Shown: in pieces, positions 1 to 8,470 of the stretch
How the letters are laid out: every line of letters starts with the position of its first letter
Position numbering within the stretch: position 1 is the stretch's first letter
From: an uncultured Flavobacteriia bacterium
GTDB taxonomy: Bacteria; Bacteroidota; Bacteroidia; Flavobacteriales_D; Crocinitomicaceae
Length of the DNA: 64,000 nt
Reading direction: 5' to 3'
Assembly: GCA_937975705.1 (NCBI GenBank)
Contig: CALJTX010000012.1
Coordinates: 1 to 64,000 of the forward strand
Translations under genes and position numbers: made by a program
Notes under the pieces: generated by a model
Databases searched by the model: none
What the model saw: only the letters and a program-made list of their open reading frames with translations
What the model was told of the DNA's origin: nothing

Positions 1-1817
1 GTTGTACCTAAGAAAATAAACGAACCAATCGGGCGCTTGGCATCCTGAAGCCCTGCTCTACTGCGGCGAATGGCATCGGAAAGCGCACAAATAGCCTCCT
101 CCTGACCCACAACGCGCTTGTGCAATTCTTCTTCAAGGCGCAATAACTTACCGAGCTCGCTCTCTAGCATTTTACCCACCGGGATACCGGTCCATTTAGA
201 AACGACCTCTGCAATTTCAGCGATATCTACAACTTCTTTGATGAGTTTTACTTGTGTTTCGAGCTCTTGTTGCTTGGCTTTCATTTGTTCGAGCGCCAAT
301 TCAGCTTCTTTGATTTTGCCATAGCGCAACTCGGCTACTTTCGCGTAGTCGCCAACTCGCTCTGCCGCATCGGCCTCAAACTTGAGCGTTTCAATTTCTT
401 CTTTGGCGCGCTGAATGCCTTCAATCAGGTCTTTTTCGGCTTGCCAACGACTTTGCAAACTCATGCGCTGCTCTTGTAATTTAGCCAAGTCTTCCTCGAC
501 CTGCAAGAGGCGTTTTTGATCGTTCTCGCGCAAAATTGCTGCTTTTTCGATTTCTAATTGCATGATTTTGCGTTCGGCCTCATCGAGTTCTTCCGGCTTT
601 GAATTGATTTCCATGCGCAATTTTGCCGCCGCTTCATCGATCAGGTCAATGGCTTTGTCTGGCAAATGTCGGTCGGTGATGTAACGCTGTGAAAGTTCAA
701 CAGCAGAGATGATCGCGGCATCTTTGATGAGTACTTTATGGTGGTTTTCGTATTTTTCTTTGATACCGCGCAAAATAGAAATAGCATCTTCGGTATTGGG
801 TTCATCAATGAGCACGGTCTGAAAGCGACGCACGAGTGCCTTGTCTTTTTCAAAATACTTTTGATATTCGTTGAGGGTAGTAGCGCCTACTGCACGCAAC
901 TCACCTCTAGCCAATGCGGGTTTTAAGATATTGGCGGCATCCATTGCGCCCTCTCCGCCACCAGCACCGACTAGCGTATGGATTTCATCGATGAACAAAA
1001 TGATTTCACCTTCGGCGGCAATCACCTCTTTGACTACCGCTTTGAGTCTTTCTTCAAATTCCCCCTTGTATTTCGCTCCTGCAATTAAAGAGCCCATATC
1101 TAGTGAAAAAACGGTTTTGGTTTTCAGGTTTTCAGGTACGTCACCCGCTATGATGCGGTGCGCCAAGCCTTCTGCTATGGCTGTTTTACCCACGCCTGGC
1201 TCGCCAATGAGGATTGGGTTGTTTTTGGTGCGGCGGGTAAGAATTTGCAGCACCCTTCTGATTTCTTCGTCTCGTCCGATTACAGGGTCGAGCTTTCCAT
1301 CCTTGGCTAGTGCATTGAGGTTTTTAGCGTATTTTTCTAAGGAAAGATAGGTGGCATCTTGGTGCGCATCTTGTACTTTTTCTCCGTTTCTGAGTTCCAT
1401 AATTTGTGTGATTAATGTTGATTTTTGTAGTTGCAGGTCTTTCAAATAACTTGCCGCTGCATCTTTTGCGTCGAGTAGTGCTAAAAAAAGTACTTCGTTG
1501 GATACAAAGCGATCCTGCAATTCTGTTTGAATTTGAAGGGCGCGCTGCAAAACAGCTTGAAAAGCTGGGCTCGCGTAGGGCTGCCCTGCGCCGCTTACCT
1601 TCGGAAAAGAAGCGACGATCGCCTGAGCACCTTTGATCACTTCTTTGGGTTGCAATTGGTTTTTCTTGAGTAAAAACCCAATTACATCTGGTTCGTTTTC
1701 TAAAAGTGCCAAAAGCAAGTGCCCAGGCTCTATGGCTTGTTGGCTATTGGCTAGCGCCAAACTTTGGGCCTGCTGCAGGTTGGCTTGTGCGCGGTGGGTG
1801 AATTTTTCGAAATCCAT
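1..1817 (-). CDS. clpB: ATP-dependent disaggregase ClpB (5' part, 3' end beyond window)
   Basis: Cytosolic AAA+ unfoldase that, with DnaK, resolves protein aggregates. About 605 residues are visible. There is an N-terminal double Clp-repeat domain (about 1-145) and a first nucleotide-binding domain with Walker A GEPGVGKT near residue 204 and Walker B ILFIDEIH near 273. [18 protein letters not shown] leads into the long charged coiled-coil middle domain (about 405-530), which is diagnostic of ClpB rather than ClpC or ClpA. The frame runs off the window edge just before the second Walker A ([10 protein letters not shown]). The start [11 protein letters not shown] at 1817 matches the usual ClpB N-terminus. 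The facing neighbour upstream is a structured RNA candidate on the opposite strand. No CIRCE or other heat-shock operator was recognised. Confidence 0.97.
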   Translation of the reverse strand, partial: MDFEKFTHRAQANLQQAQSLALANSQQAIEPGHLLLALLENEPDVIGFLLKKNQLQPKEVIKGAQAIVASFPKVSGAGQPYASPAFQAVLQRALQIQTELQDRFVSNEVLFLALLDAKDAAASYLKDLQLQKSTLITQIMELRNGEKVQDAHQDATYLSLEKYAKNLNALAKDGKLDPVIGRDEEIRRVLQILTRRTKNNPILIGEPGVGKTAIAEGLAHRIIAGDVPENLKTKTVFSLDMGSLIAGAKYKGEFEERLKAVVKEVIAAEGEIILFIDEIHTLVGAGGGEGAMDAANILKPALARGELRAVGATTLNEYQKYFEKDKALVRRFQTVLIDEPNTEDAISILRGIKEKYENHHKVLIKDAAIISAVELSQRYITDRHLPDKAIDLIDEAAAKLRMEINSKPEELDEAERKIMQLEIEKAAILRENDQKRLLQVEEDLAKLQEQRMSLQSRWQAEKDLIEGIQRAKEEIETLKFEADAAERVGDYAKVAELRYGKIKEAELALEQMKAKQQELETQVKLIKEVVDIAEIAEVVSKWTGIPVGKMLESELGKLLRLEEELHKRVVGQEEAICALSDAIRRSRAGLQDAKRPIGSFIFLGT

Positions 1818-1933
1818 TGTATTTGATTTGAAAAGCACTGCTCAAATGCTACACCACCTCTTATTTAACTGACGTAATGGCCGATTTTTAAGGTTATTGT
1901 TGACAAAATTTCCGGATTAGCGTAAAATTACGG

Positions 1934-2104
1934 AATTCGCACCTGTCAATGTAACCATTGTTGCTGCGCTTCCGTTAAGGGCTGTAATTCATGTATGATC
2001 CGGGCAACGGACAAAAGGTATTCTTGCAACAATGCCACATGGGGCACGCAAGAATTGTTTGTTGTTTGTTTGAAAGTCTCGCTACGGCGAGACTTTCCTT
2101 TTTT
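1934..2104 (+). ncRNA. Candidate structured small RNA (6S-like rod) with own terminator
   Basis: No protein gene lies here on the plus strand, yet the stretch ends in a strong plus-strand intrinsic terminator. Before it the sequence folds as a rod: 1934-1938 with 2052-2056, 1949-1952 with 2037-2040, nine perfect pairs 1956-1964 with 2026-2034, then an asymmetric internal loop (1965-1970 / 2012-2025), then 1971-1976 with 2006-2011. A possible promoter (TTG at 1900, 20 nt, TAAAATTA at 1923) would start transcription at the base of the outer helix. Length (about 170 nt) and a long rod with a central bubble recall 6S RNA. No tmRNA, RNase P or SRP core motif is present. The 6S identity is inference; the existence of a terminated structured transcript is better supported. 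Confidence 0.5.
2072..2104 (+). terminator. Intrinsic terminator of the small RNA candidate
   Basis: A perfect 11-bp stem (2072-2082 with 2087-2097) with TACG loop is followed by six T on the plus strand. There is no T-run on the other side, so it works only for plus-strand transcription. Its T-tract overlaps the stop codon of the lipoprotein gene that converges on it. Confidence 0.85.
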
Positions 2105-2312
2105 ACTCTACGCAGTTCATGATGTCTTCAAACCAACGCACCTTGTCTTTGTCTTTCATTGACTCCCCTTTTTGGGCACAAGCGTCCATCATTTCTTGAT
2201 CTTGTTCGGCAATTGGCTTGGCCAATTCTTTTCCGCAGGTACAGGCATCTGGGTCAATAGTTGAACAACTCGACAAAAAGAAAAGGCTCGCAAAGAATAG
2301 AATTTGTTTCAT
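2103..2312 (-). CDS. Tiny Cys-rich lipoprotein (69 aa)
   Basis: Unknown function. Residues 1-16 form a lipoprotein signal with lipobox LSSC, so the mature protein would start at Cys16 and be membrane-anchored. The mature part has a C-x-C pair (CTC) soon after, a central Cys (DACAQ) and a Cys near the end (IMNC), separated by charged, probably helical segments. The same layout recurs in the 90-aa lipoprotein at 24146-24418, suggesting a paralogous family. It is divergent from the DUF6702 gene; on the minus strand a TATCTTTA box lies only a few nt before the ATG. No recognised domain. Confidence 0.75.
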   Translation of the reverse strand: MKQILFFASLFFLSSCSTIDPDACTCGKELAKPIAEQDQEMMDACAQKGESMKDKDKVRWFEDIMNCVE

Positions 2313-2357
2313 GCCTTAAAGATAAGCATTTCGTTTGCTTTTTGTATTTTCGTACCC

Positions 2358-2924
2358 ATGCGCAAGGTCCTTTTCCTCCTCCTCGTGATAGGCTCAAGTT
2401 TTTCTCAGAGCTGGGCTCATGAATTTTATTTCGCCTACGCCGAGCTGGCCTATAACGAAATGAATCAAAAATTTGAAGGAACACTCATCTTTACCACTCA
2501 TGACCTCGAAAAAGCACTGGAGCCAAAAGGGTCACTGATTGGCAAATTAGAACAGAGTGATGAAAGCTCCCCGATCCGAGCACAACTAGAAAAATACATC
2601 AATCAACACTTACACATTTCGTACGGTTGTGCACTCGATTCAAATGCCTTTGATGCCGTTTGCCAGACGCAATTTATCTTAGAAGGCATTTCGCCAGCGC
2701 TGAATGGCACCATTGAATGCTACATCTCAGCTCCAGCCAAGCTACTCTATTTACCAGCGCACCTCGGACTCAACTACTCAACAATATTGAATGTGCAATT
2801 TGATGCCTTATTCGAATCCTTTTCGGGGCAACAAAACAAACTCACCCTCATTTACAGAAACCAAAAAGAAACCCTGAATTTTATTCCGGGTAAAGAAATG
2901 CAAAATATTCCCCTCAAGCCATGA
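2358..2924 (+). CDS. DUF6702 family exported protein (188 aa)
   Basis: Function unknown. The start at 2358 (MRKVLFLLLVIGSS) gives a normal signal peptide cleaved after SWA; an upstream in-frame ATG at 2304 would bury it and overlap the divergent gene. The mature protein begins HEFYFAYAELAYNE, the pattern I associate with DUF6702, a beta-sandwich-like Bacteroidota family that commonly precedes an M1 peptidase gene, as here. The stop overlaps the next start by 4 nt (ATGA), so translation is probably coupled. A TATTTTCG box sits 5 nt before the start, implying a very short leader. The family name is from memory of the pattern; a periplasmic location is inferred. Confidence 0.75.
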   Translation: MRKVLFLLLVIGSSFSQSWAHEFYFAYAELAYNEMNQKFEGTLIFTTHDLEKALEPKGSLIGKLEQSDESSPIRAQLEKYINQHLHISYGCALDSNAFDAVCQTQFILEGISPALNGTIECYISAPAKLLYLPAHLGLNYSTILNVQFDALFESFSGQQNKLTLIYRNQKETLNFIPGKEMQNIPLKP

Positions 2925-5218
2925 AAAAATTACTAATCGCTATTTTGACCCTTTCCAGCAGTACGCTTTTGGCCCAAACCAAATTTGCACAGCTCGACCA
3001 AATGTTGCCGACGCCAAACAACTACCGTGCAGCATCCGGCGCACCTGGCCATGCCTATTACCAGCAAAAAGCGGACTACAAAATGACCCTCGTACTGGAC
3101 GACGCCAAACAGCGCTTGGATGGCGTTGAGACCATCACCTACACCAATAACTCGCCAGACCCGCTGGCCTATCTTTGGCTGCAACTCGATCAAAACATCT
3201 ATGATCAAAATGCAGATAGCAAAGTCATTGAGGTCGAAAAAATGGAAAACTTTAAGAGCGTTTCTGATTTGCGCAAGCGCGATTTTTATTACGATGGCGG
3301 CTTCAAAATCGAACGCATTACCAACATGAGCGGCCAACCGATGAAATACTTCATCAACAAGACCATGATGCGCATCGATTTGGCCAAACCGCTTTTACCG
3401 GGTCAAAACATCTCTTTTCAAATCAAATGGTGGTACAACATCAACGACCGCATGCAAGTGGGCGGCCGCTCGGGCTACGAATATTTCGAAACCGACCAAA
3501 ACTACCTTTACACCATTGCACAGTTTTTTCCGCGCATGTGCGTCTATAACGACGTCACTGGTTGGCAAAACAAACAATTCTTAGGGCGCGGCGAGTTCAC
3601 GCTTCCTTTCGGAGACTACGAAGTGAGCATTACTGTTCCGGCCGACCACATCATTGGCGCCACCGGCGAATGCCAAAACTACGCGAGCATCCTGAGCTCA
3701 GAGCAGCGCAAGCGCCTAGAGCAAGCGCGCAAATCAGATACACCAGTCATTATCGTGACCCAAGCAGAAGCCGAGGCCGCCGAAAAGAACAAAGCAAGCC
3801 AAACCAAAACATGGGTTTACAAAGCCACAAACGTCCGCGATTTTGCCTTTGCAAGTTCGCGCAAATTTATTTGGGATGCCCAAAAGCAAACGGTTGGTAA
3901 CAAAGACGTACTGTGCATGAGTTACTACCCTAAAGAAGGCAATCCGCTTTGGGAACGCTACTCTACCAAATTGGTCGCCCACACCATTAAAACCTATTCA
4001 AAATACACCATCAATTATCCTTATCCTGTAGCCATTTCTGTGCATTCCAAATGGATCGGTATGGAATACCCCATGATTTGCTTCAACGGTGGCAGACCTG
4101 AGGCAGATGGTACCTATACCGAAGGAGAAAAATACGGCATGTGGGGCGTGATTATCCACGAGGTAGGGCATAATTTCTTCCCGATGATCATCAATTCTGA
4201 TGAGCGCCAATGGACCTGGATGGACGAAGGCCTAAATACTTTTGTGCAATACCTCACCGAACAAGAATGGGAACGCGACTACCCAAGCCGCCGCGGCCCT
4301 GCGTACATGATTGCAGACTACATGCGCGGCGATGTCAGCGGCATTTCACCCATCATGACCAACTCTGAGTCTATCAAGCAATTTGGCAACAACGCTTACG
4401 GAAAACCCGCAACCGCGCTCAATATCTTGCGTGAAACCGTCATGGGCCGTGAGCTCTTCGATTACGCGTTCAAAACCTATTGCGAGCGTTGGGCTTTCAA
4501 GCACCCAACCCCTGCCGATTTCTTCCGCACCATGGAAGATGCCTCTGCCGTAGACCTCGATTGGTTTTGGCGCGGTTGGTTTTACTCCACCGACCACGTT
4601 GACATCGCATTAACTGAGGTCAAATGGTTTGAACTCAATACCCAAAATCCGGAGCTCGAAAAAGCCTTTTTACAACAAAAAGATGCCCAAAAAGACGTAC
4701 ACATTGGCGTCACGCGCAACCAAACTGCTATCGGGCAAACGGTCAATGAACGCGATCCTCAAATCGATGATTTTTACGGCAAACGCAACATTTACGCTGT
4801 AGATGCACTCGACCAAAAAGCCTACGAAAGCTTTGTAGCAAAAACCAGCGCAGAAGACTTGGCTTACCTCAATGCAGGCAAGCAAATTTACGAGCTCACT
4901 TTTGAGAACATTGGCGGTTTGGTGATGCCACTGATCATCGAAGCCACTTTTGCAGATGGTAGTAAAAAAGTGGAGCGTATTCCGGCAGAAATCTGGCGCA
5001 TAGAAGAACTCAAAGTAAGTAAGGTCTTTGTTTACGAGCAAGCGGTTGTATCTTTTAGAATTGACCCGTTCTTAGAAACAGCAGATACCGACCTCGACAA
5101 CAATACATGGCCGCGCGTGTTGCAACCTACACGCTACCAGTTGTATAAGCAAGAGCAAACCCGCGAAAACCCAATGCAGCGCCAGCAGCGCCTAGAGCAA
5201 ATGCAACGCGGTAACTAA
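2921..5218 (+). CDS. M1 family metallopeptidase (765 aa)
   Basis: Zinc aminopeptidase of the gluzincin M1 family, predicted periplasmic or surface exposed. Signal peptide 1-18 (cleavage after LLA). The exopeptidase motif appears as GMEYP (380-384) and the zinc site as HEVGH (413-417), with the third ligand Glu436 in MDEGLN. The N-terminal beta domain (about 50-230) precedes the catalytic domain (to about 560); the C-terminal 200 residues are beta-rich and end in a polar Q/R-rich tail, with no T9SS sorting domain. It follows the DUF6702 gene with 4-nt overlap and converges on the DUF1501 gene with 6 nt between stops. A second, barrel-fused M1 enzyme lies at 55.7-58.7 kb. Confidence 0.93.
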   Translation: MKKLLIAILTLSSSTLLAQTKFAQLDQMLPTPNNYRAASGAPGHAYYQQKADYKMTLVLDDAKQRLDGVETITYTNNSPDPLAYLWLQLDQNIYDQNADSKVIEVEKMENFKSVSDLRKRDFYYDGGFKIERITNMSGQPMKYFINKTMMRIDLAKPLLPGQNISFQIKWWYNINDRMQVGGRSGYEYFETDQNYLYTIAQFFPRMCVYNDVTGWQNKQFLGRGEFTLPFGDYEVSITVPADHIIGATGECQNYASILSSEQRKRLEQARKSDTPVIIVTQAEAEAAEKNKASQTKTWVYKATNVRDFAFASSRKFIWDAQKQTVGNKDVLCMSYYPKEGNPLWERYSTKLVAHTIKTYSKYTINYPYPVAISVHSKWIGMEYPMICFNGGRPEADGTYTEGEKYGMWGVIIHEVGHNFFPMIINSDERQWTWMDEGLNTFVQYLTEQEWERDYPSRRGPAYMIADYMRGDVSGISPIMTNSESIKQFGNNAYGKPATALNILRETVMGRELFDYAFKTYCERWAFKHPTPADFFRTMEDASAVDLDWFWRGWFYSTDHVDIALTEVKWFELNTQNPELEKAFLQQKDAQKDVHIGVTRNQTAIGQTVNERDPQIDDFYGKRNIYAVDALDQKAYESFVAKTSAEDLAYLNAGKQIYELTFENIGGLVMPLIIEATFADGSKKVERIPAEIWRIEELKVSKVFVYEQAVVSFRIDPFLETADTDLDNNTWPRVLQPTRYQLYKQEQTRENPMQRQQRLEQMQRGN

Positions 5219-5224
5219 GCCGGG

Positions 5225-6775
5225 CTATAATTTCTGGAAACTAACTAACTCTTGTCGGGAAGCCGATTTGAGCAAATAATGGTAGCGCCCTGCATTTAAA
5301 TTTTGGATTTCAAAAGTCAATAATTGCTGCCCAGCATTGAGCTGGCCTTCAAAAGACTTTTGCAGTACTTTACCGCTTTGATCAATTAAAAAGATCTCTA
5401 TCAATTCATTGCTTGAAACAAACCTCAACTGATGCTGACCCAAACTCGGGTTCGGAAATACCAACGGTTTTTGGAGCTGAGCAATCGCATTTTCACTGAC
5501 ACTATTGGTACAACCCTGCAGGAGGTCATAGTAAGTAATATTCTGCTCAAACAAACCTTGAATCACCTGCTGGTCTACCTCGAACCAATCCTTGAGGATA
5601 CTCGCGTAAATATCCCGAAAATCAATGGCCATCGGAACACCCGCTTGGTTATTGACTTGATTGGGAATTTGAGGGTTTGCGCCTATAATTCCGGAACTAA
5701 TGCAAGCGCCAAAAAGTAAAAGTGGAGCTGCATCGCCATGATCTGTTCCCATACTGCCATTGCTCGCAATTTGACGACCAAACTCTGAGAAGGTAATGCC
5801 CGCAACTCTTTGTTCGAGACCCAAGAGTTGTAGGTCGTGCTGAAATGCCCGAACGGCATCGGAAATACGCTTGAGTAAATTGGCATGCACCCCTTCTTTG
5901 ACATCATTTTGATCCACTTGTGCATCGTGGGTATCAAAACCGCCGACATTGATGATATACACTTTGGTTTGAAGCCCACCGGAAATCATTTGAGCGATAT
6001 ACTTGAGCTGAACGGCTATCGGATTCAAAGGGTCGTAGAGATTGGAAAGCGAATTTCCAGCACTTGCTGCACCACTGATTTGCTGGCCGTATTCATTGGT
6101 TTGATTGATCAGCGTTGAGATGTACTCAATTTGACCTCCATAATAAGTGCCATCGTTGGTGACGGACGTGAGCAGGAGGTTTGAGTTGTTGAACGGATCG
6201 GTTACCGCATGGCTAAAATTTCCCATCAAGCCTTGACAAGTTGTAGAAACTTCAGCACCCATTGAAATGGCAAATGGATCCGGAAAGTCAACATTTGGGT
6301 AAGCATCTGGGAAATTTGGATAGGCGCTGTCAAAATAACGACCTAGCCATCCGCTGGTTTGATTGATGTCTAAAGCCCCTGTTGACCAGATATCCATGGA
6401 CCTGAAATGCGACCGGTTGGGCTCTGGATAACCCACATTTTGGATGACGCTCAATTTGCCTTCGTTGAATAACGTTTGAAGGCCCGTCATTTTTGGATGC
6501 AAGCCCACCTCGAGTGTCAGCGGTAAAATTTCACTTTCAGGAACCAAAATATTGGCGCGCTGCACGAGCATTTCGGCGTATTGATCGCGTGGAAACACCA
6601 TGTTCAAACCGTCGTTTCCGCCGTTCATGCGAATCAAAATCAGCACTTTATCTTCGGCACTTTTTGGCACCTCAAATAACTGTTTGGCAATCGCTTGCAT
6701 CGAAAAGCCATTTTGCACAAAAGGCAAAGATAGACTTGCAAGTGCACCATTTTTAAGGAAGGATCTTCTTTTCAT
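5225..6775 (-). CDS. DUF1501 protein with T9SS sorting domain
   Basis: Member of DUF1501, sulfatase/alkaline-phosphatase-like in fold, of unknown substrate. The start MKRRSFLKNG at 6775 gives a twin-arginine-like signal (RRSFLK). Family features include VLIRMNGGNDGLNMVFP near the N-terminus, NVGGFDTH, and the FSEFGR...GTDHG region. Residues from about 437 (LVFPNPSLGQHQLRF) are a type A T9SS C-terminal domain, so the protein should be exported to the surface. A TTG at 6781 is in frame but the ATG makes the classic TAATG overlap with the DUF1800 stop. The two genes are a conserved pair and presumably cooperate. Confidence 0.9.
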   Translation of the reverse strand: MKRRSFLKNGALASLSLPFVQNGFSMQAIAKQLFEVPKSAEDKVLILIRMNGGNDGLNMVFPRDQYAEMLVQRANILVPESEILPLTLEVGLHPKMTGLQTLFNEGKLSVIQNVGYPEPNRSHFRSMDIWSTGALDINQTSGWLGRYFDSAYPNFPDAYPNVDFPDPFAISMGAEVSTTCQGLMGNFSHAVTDPFNNSNLLLTSVTNDGTYYGGQIEYISTLINQTNEYGQQISGAASAGNSLSNLYDPLNPIAVQLKYIAQMISGGLQTKVYIINVGGFDTHDAQVDQNDVKEGVHANLLKRISDAVRAFQHDLQLLGLEQRVAGITFSEFGRQIASNGSMGTDHGDAAPLLLFGACISSGIIGANPQIPNQVNNQAGVPMAIDFRDIYASILKDWFEVDQQVIQGLFEQNITYYDLLQGCTNSVSENAIAQLQKPLVFPNPSLGQHQLRFVSSNELIEIFLIDQSGKVLQKSFEGQLNAGQQLLTFEIQNLNAGRYHYLLKSASRQELVSFQKL

Positions 6776-8349
6776 TAGCAAACGTGGAATTGAGGCATTT
6801 TGAACATGATATTGAGGACCGCCTGCATACGGAGTTCAACCGGCGTATAATAGGCTGGATTTGTAGGATCGCCGAGGTAATCATTGTATTGGAGCGTCCA
6901 TTCGAAATCAGGCAAACCGCCCGTCAGTATGGCTTTTATGGCGAGTTTATCTGCCGCCGGAATGTCTTTGGGAAATAAAACCAAGCACAAATCTTCTATC
7001 ACCTGTGGCGCTGTTGCTGGCGCAGAAAGACCATTCAAAAGATCCAAAACCTTGATTTTAAATATGTTGCCATTTACATTGTAATTATTGGACGTCAGTA
7101 AGTTGGCAACATCAAAGCGCTTTTTAATGTAGGTAGAGTTGATCCATAAACGATAAAATGCAGGCGCTTGATAGTAGGCCGTCCAGCCCGCAACACTTGG
7201 CGGAGCGGCGTAGCCCTGCCCCATTTGATCGGCTAAACCATACATGGCAAGGTAGATTTGATACGTACTTTGCAAATCGAAGTTTGCTGTAGTTGCTGAC
7301 GTATTGAGCATGGCGCACAGCGTTTCAAAAGGCGAGCGGATAACAGCGCCGCGCACACTGACATCGAAGAAATGCGCACTTGACAAAAGCTCATTCAGGA
7401 CTGGCGCAATTTCGTAGTTATTGGCTACAAAAGTCTGGGCCATATCGGTAATGATATTTTGTTCTACCCATGAGGTGATATCGCAGTTGACAAAATAGCG
7501 ATACAACTTGCGGCAAATATGTTTAGCGGTGTCGGTCTGATTGAATAGTACATCGATGTACGTTGCATATTCGGTAGCGCCACCCGAGTTGATGGTTTGA
7601 TTGGCAAAATGATAGGAGAGGGTTTTGGAGGTGGTGTCGTGGAGCACAGGCATAAATTGACTCGTCACTTGTGCTTGGGTATCACTGCGCACACCTTGAA
7701 CGACATAACCCGTGAAAATTTTGGCACCTGCAGCAACATCTTGTTCTGTGAATGTGGTGTAGTCTCCAGCAGCTAATTGCGCGCCCTTTCCGACGGTAAA
7801 GAGTTCGAGTAATTCACGGGCATAATTTTCATTGGGTGAAAACACGTTGTTGGTAGCGCCATTTAAAAATAAAAGCATGCATGGATCTGTACTGATTTCT
7901 TTGACTAACTGCTTGACATTCCCTAAGGCGTGTTGGCGTAAAAGATTGAAATATTGATACATCGCACGCGCATCTCCTGATGTAGAAACACCGAAATGAT
8001 TTTGCCAAAAAAAGAGCATTTTTTCATTCAAATTCAGGCCCTCTTGATTCAGGTTTTTGGCAAGCCAGGCGCCCAGCGATTTCATACGCGCCCCCTCAGT
8101 TTGCTGATTCGCTGTGGTATTCGTAGGATACACCGCAGCCACCCAAGTTTGGCCTTGTGGCACAATTTGCTCAGCGGGGTCATAAGCCAAAGGCTGATCT
8201 ACAACTGACGGTAAAAATAAGTCCGAGAGCGTGGCATTGAGACCATTTTGAACGGCTGTTTGAATGTCGTTATAAGTTGCCCCGAAAGTGCAGCGCCTAA
8301 GCAAATGTGCAGCTTCAGCGGCGGTCCAAGGACCTGTGTATGGCGTCAT
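6775..8349 (-). CDS. DUF1800 family protein (524 aa)
   Basis: DUF1800 protein, the usual upstream partner of DUF1501; biochemical function unknown. The start MTPYTGPWTAAEAAHLLRR at 8349 is the typical N-terminus; a TTG further upstream (8397) is in frame but adds a poor sequence. Family hallmarks visible are LLRRCTFGAT, KMLFFWQNHFGVS, NYARELLELFTVGKG and HICRKLYRYFV. No cleavable signal peptide is evident. Its stop codon shares one base with the DUF1501 start (TAATG), indicating translational coupling. It is divergent from the large glycine-rich gene; 121 nt between them hold the promoters of both. Confidence 0.9.
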   Translation of the reverse strand: MTPYTGPWTAAEAAHLLRRCTFGATYNDIQTAVQNGLNATLSDLFLPSVVDQPLAYDPAEQIVPQGQTWVAAVYPTNTTANQQTEGARMKSLGAWLAKNLNQEGLNLNEKMLFFWQNHFGVSTSGDARAMYQYFNLLRQHALGNVKQLVKEISTDPCMLLFLNGATNNVFSPNENYARELLELFTVGKGAQLAAGDYTTFTEQDVAAGAKIFTGYVVQGVRSDTQAQVTSQFMPVLHDTTSKTLSYHFANQTINSGGATEYATYIDVLFNQTDTAKHICRKLYRYFVNCDITSWVEQNIITDMAQTFVANNYEIAPVLNELLSSAHFFDVSVRGAVIRSPFETLCAMLNTSATTANFDLQSTYQIYLAMYGLADQMGQGYAAPPSVAGWTAYYQAPAFYRLWINSTYIKKRFDVANLLTSNNYNVNGNIFKIKVLDLLNGLSAPATAPQVIEDLCLVLFPKDIPAADKLAIKAILTGGLPDFEWTLQYNDYLGDPTNPAYYTPVELRMQAVLNIMFKMPQFHVC

Positions 8350-8440
8350 GATCGTGAAATTTACTGAAAAAGTACCTTTTTTTCCTGAGCAAAGCAACCA
8401 CTCAGCTAGATTTTCGTTCTCAAATCACGAATATTTAATT

Positions 8441-8448
8441 TAAATTTG
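8441..8448 (+). promoter_or_regulatory. -7 box TAAATTTG for the glycine-rich surface protein gene
   Basis: Exact match to the Bacteroidota TANNTTTG -7 element, 22 nt before the ATG at 8471; the upstream element is weak (T-rich at 8411-8420). Confidence 0.5.
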
Positions 8449-8470
8449 CCTACCTACAAAACCTACACAT

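Noticed and set aside
871..1350. A 159-codon open frame on the plus strand
   Set aside because: Antisense to clpB, whose frame gives a full AAA+ protein here; low-complexity Ser/Pro-rich translation.
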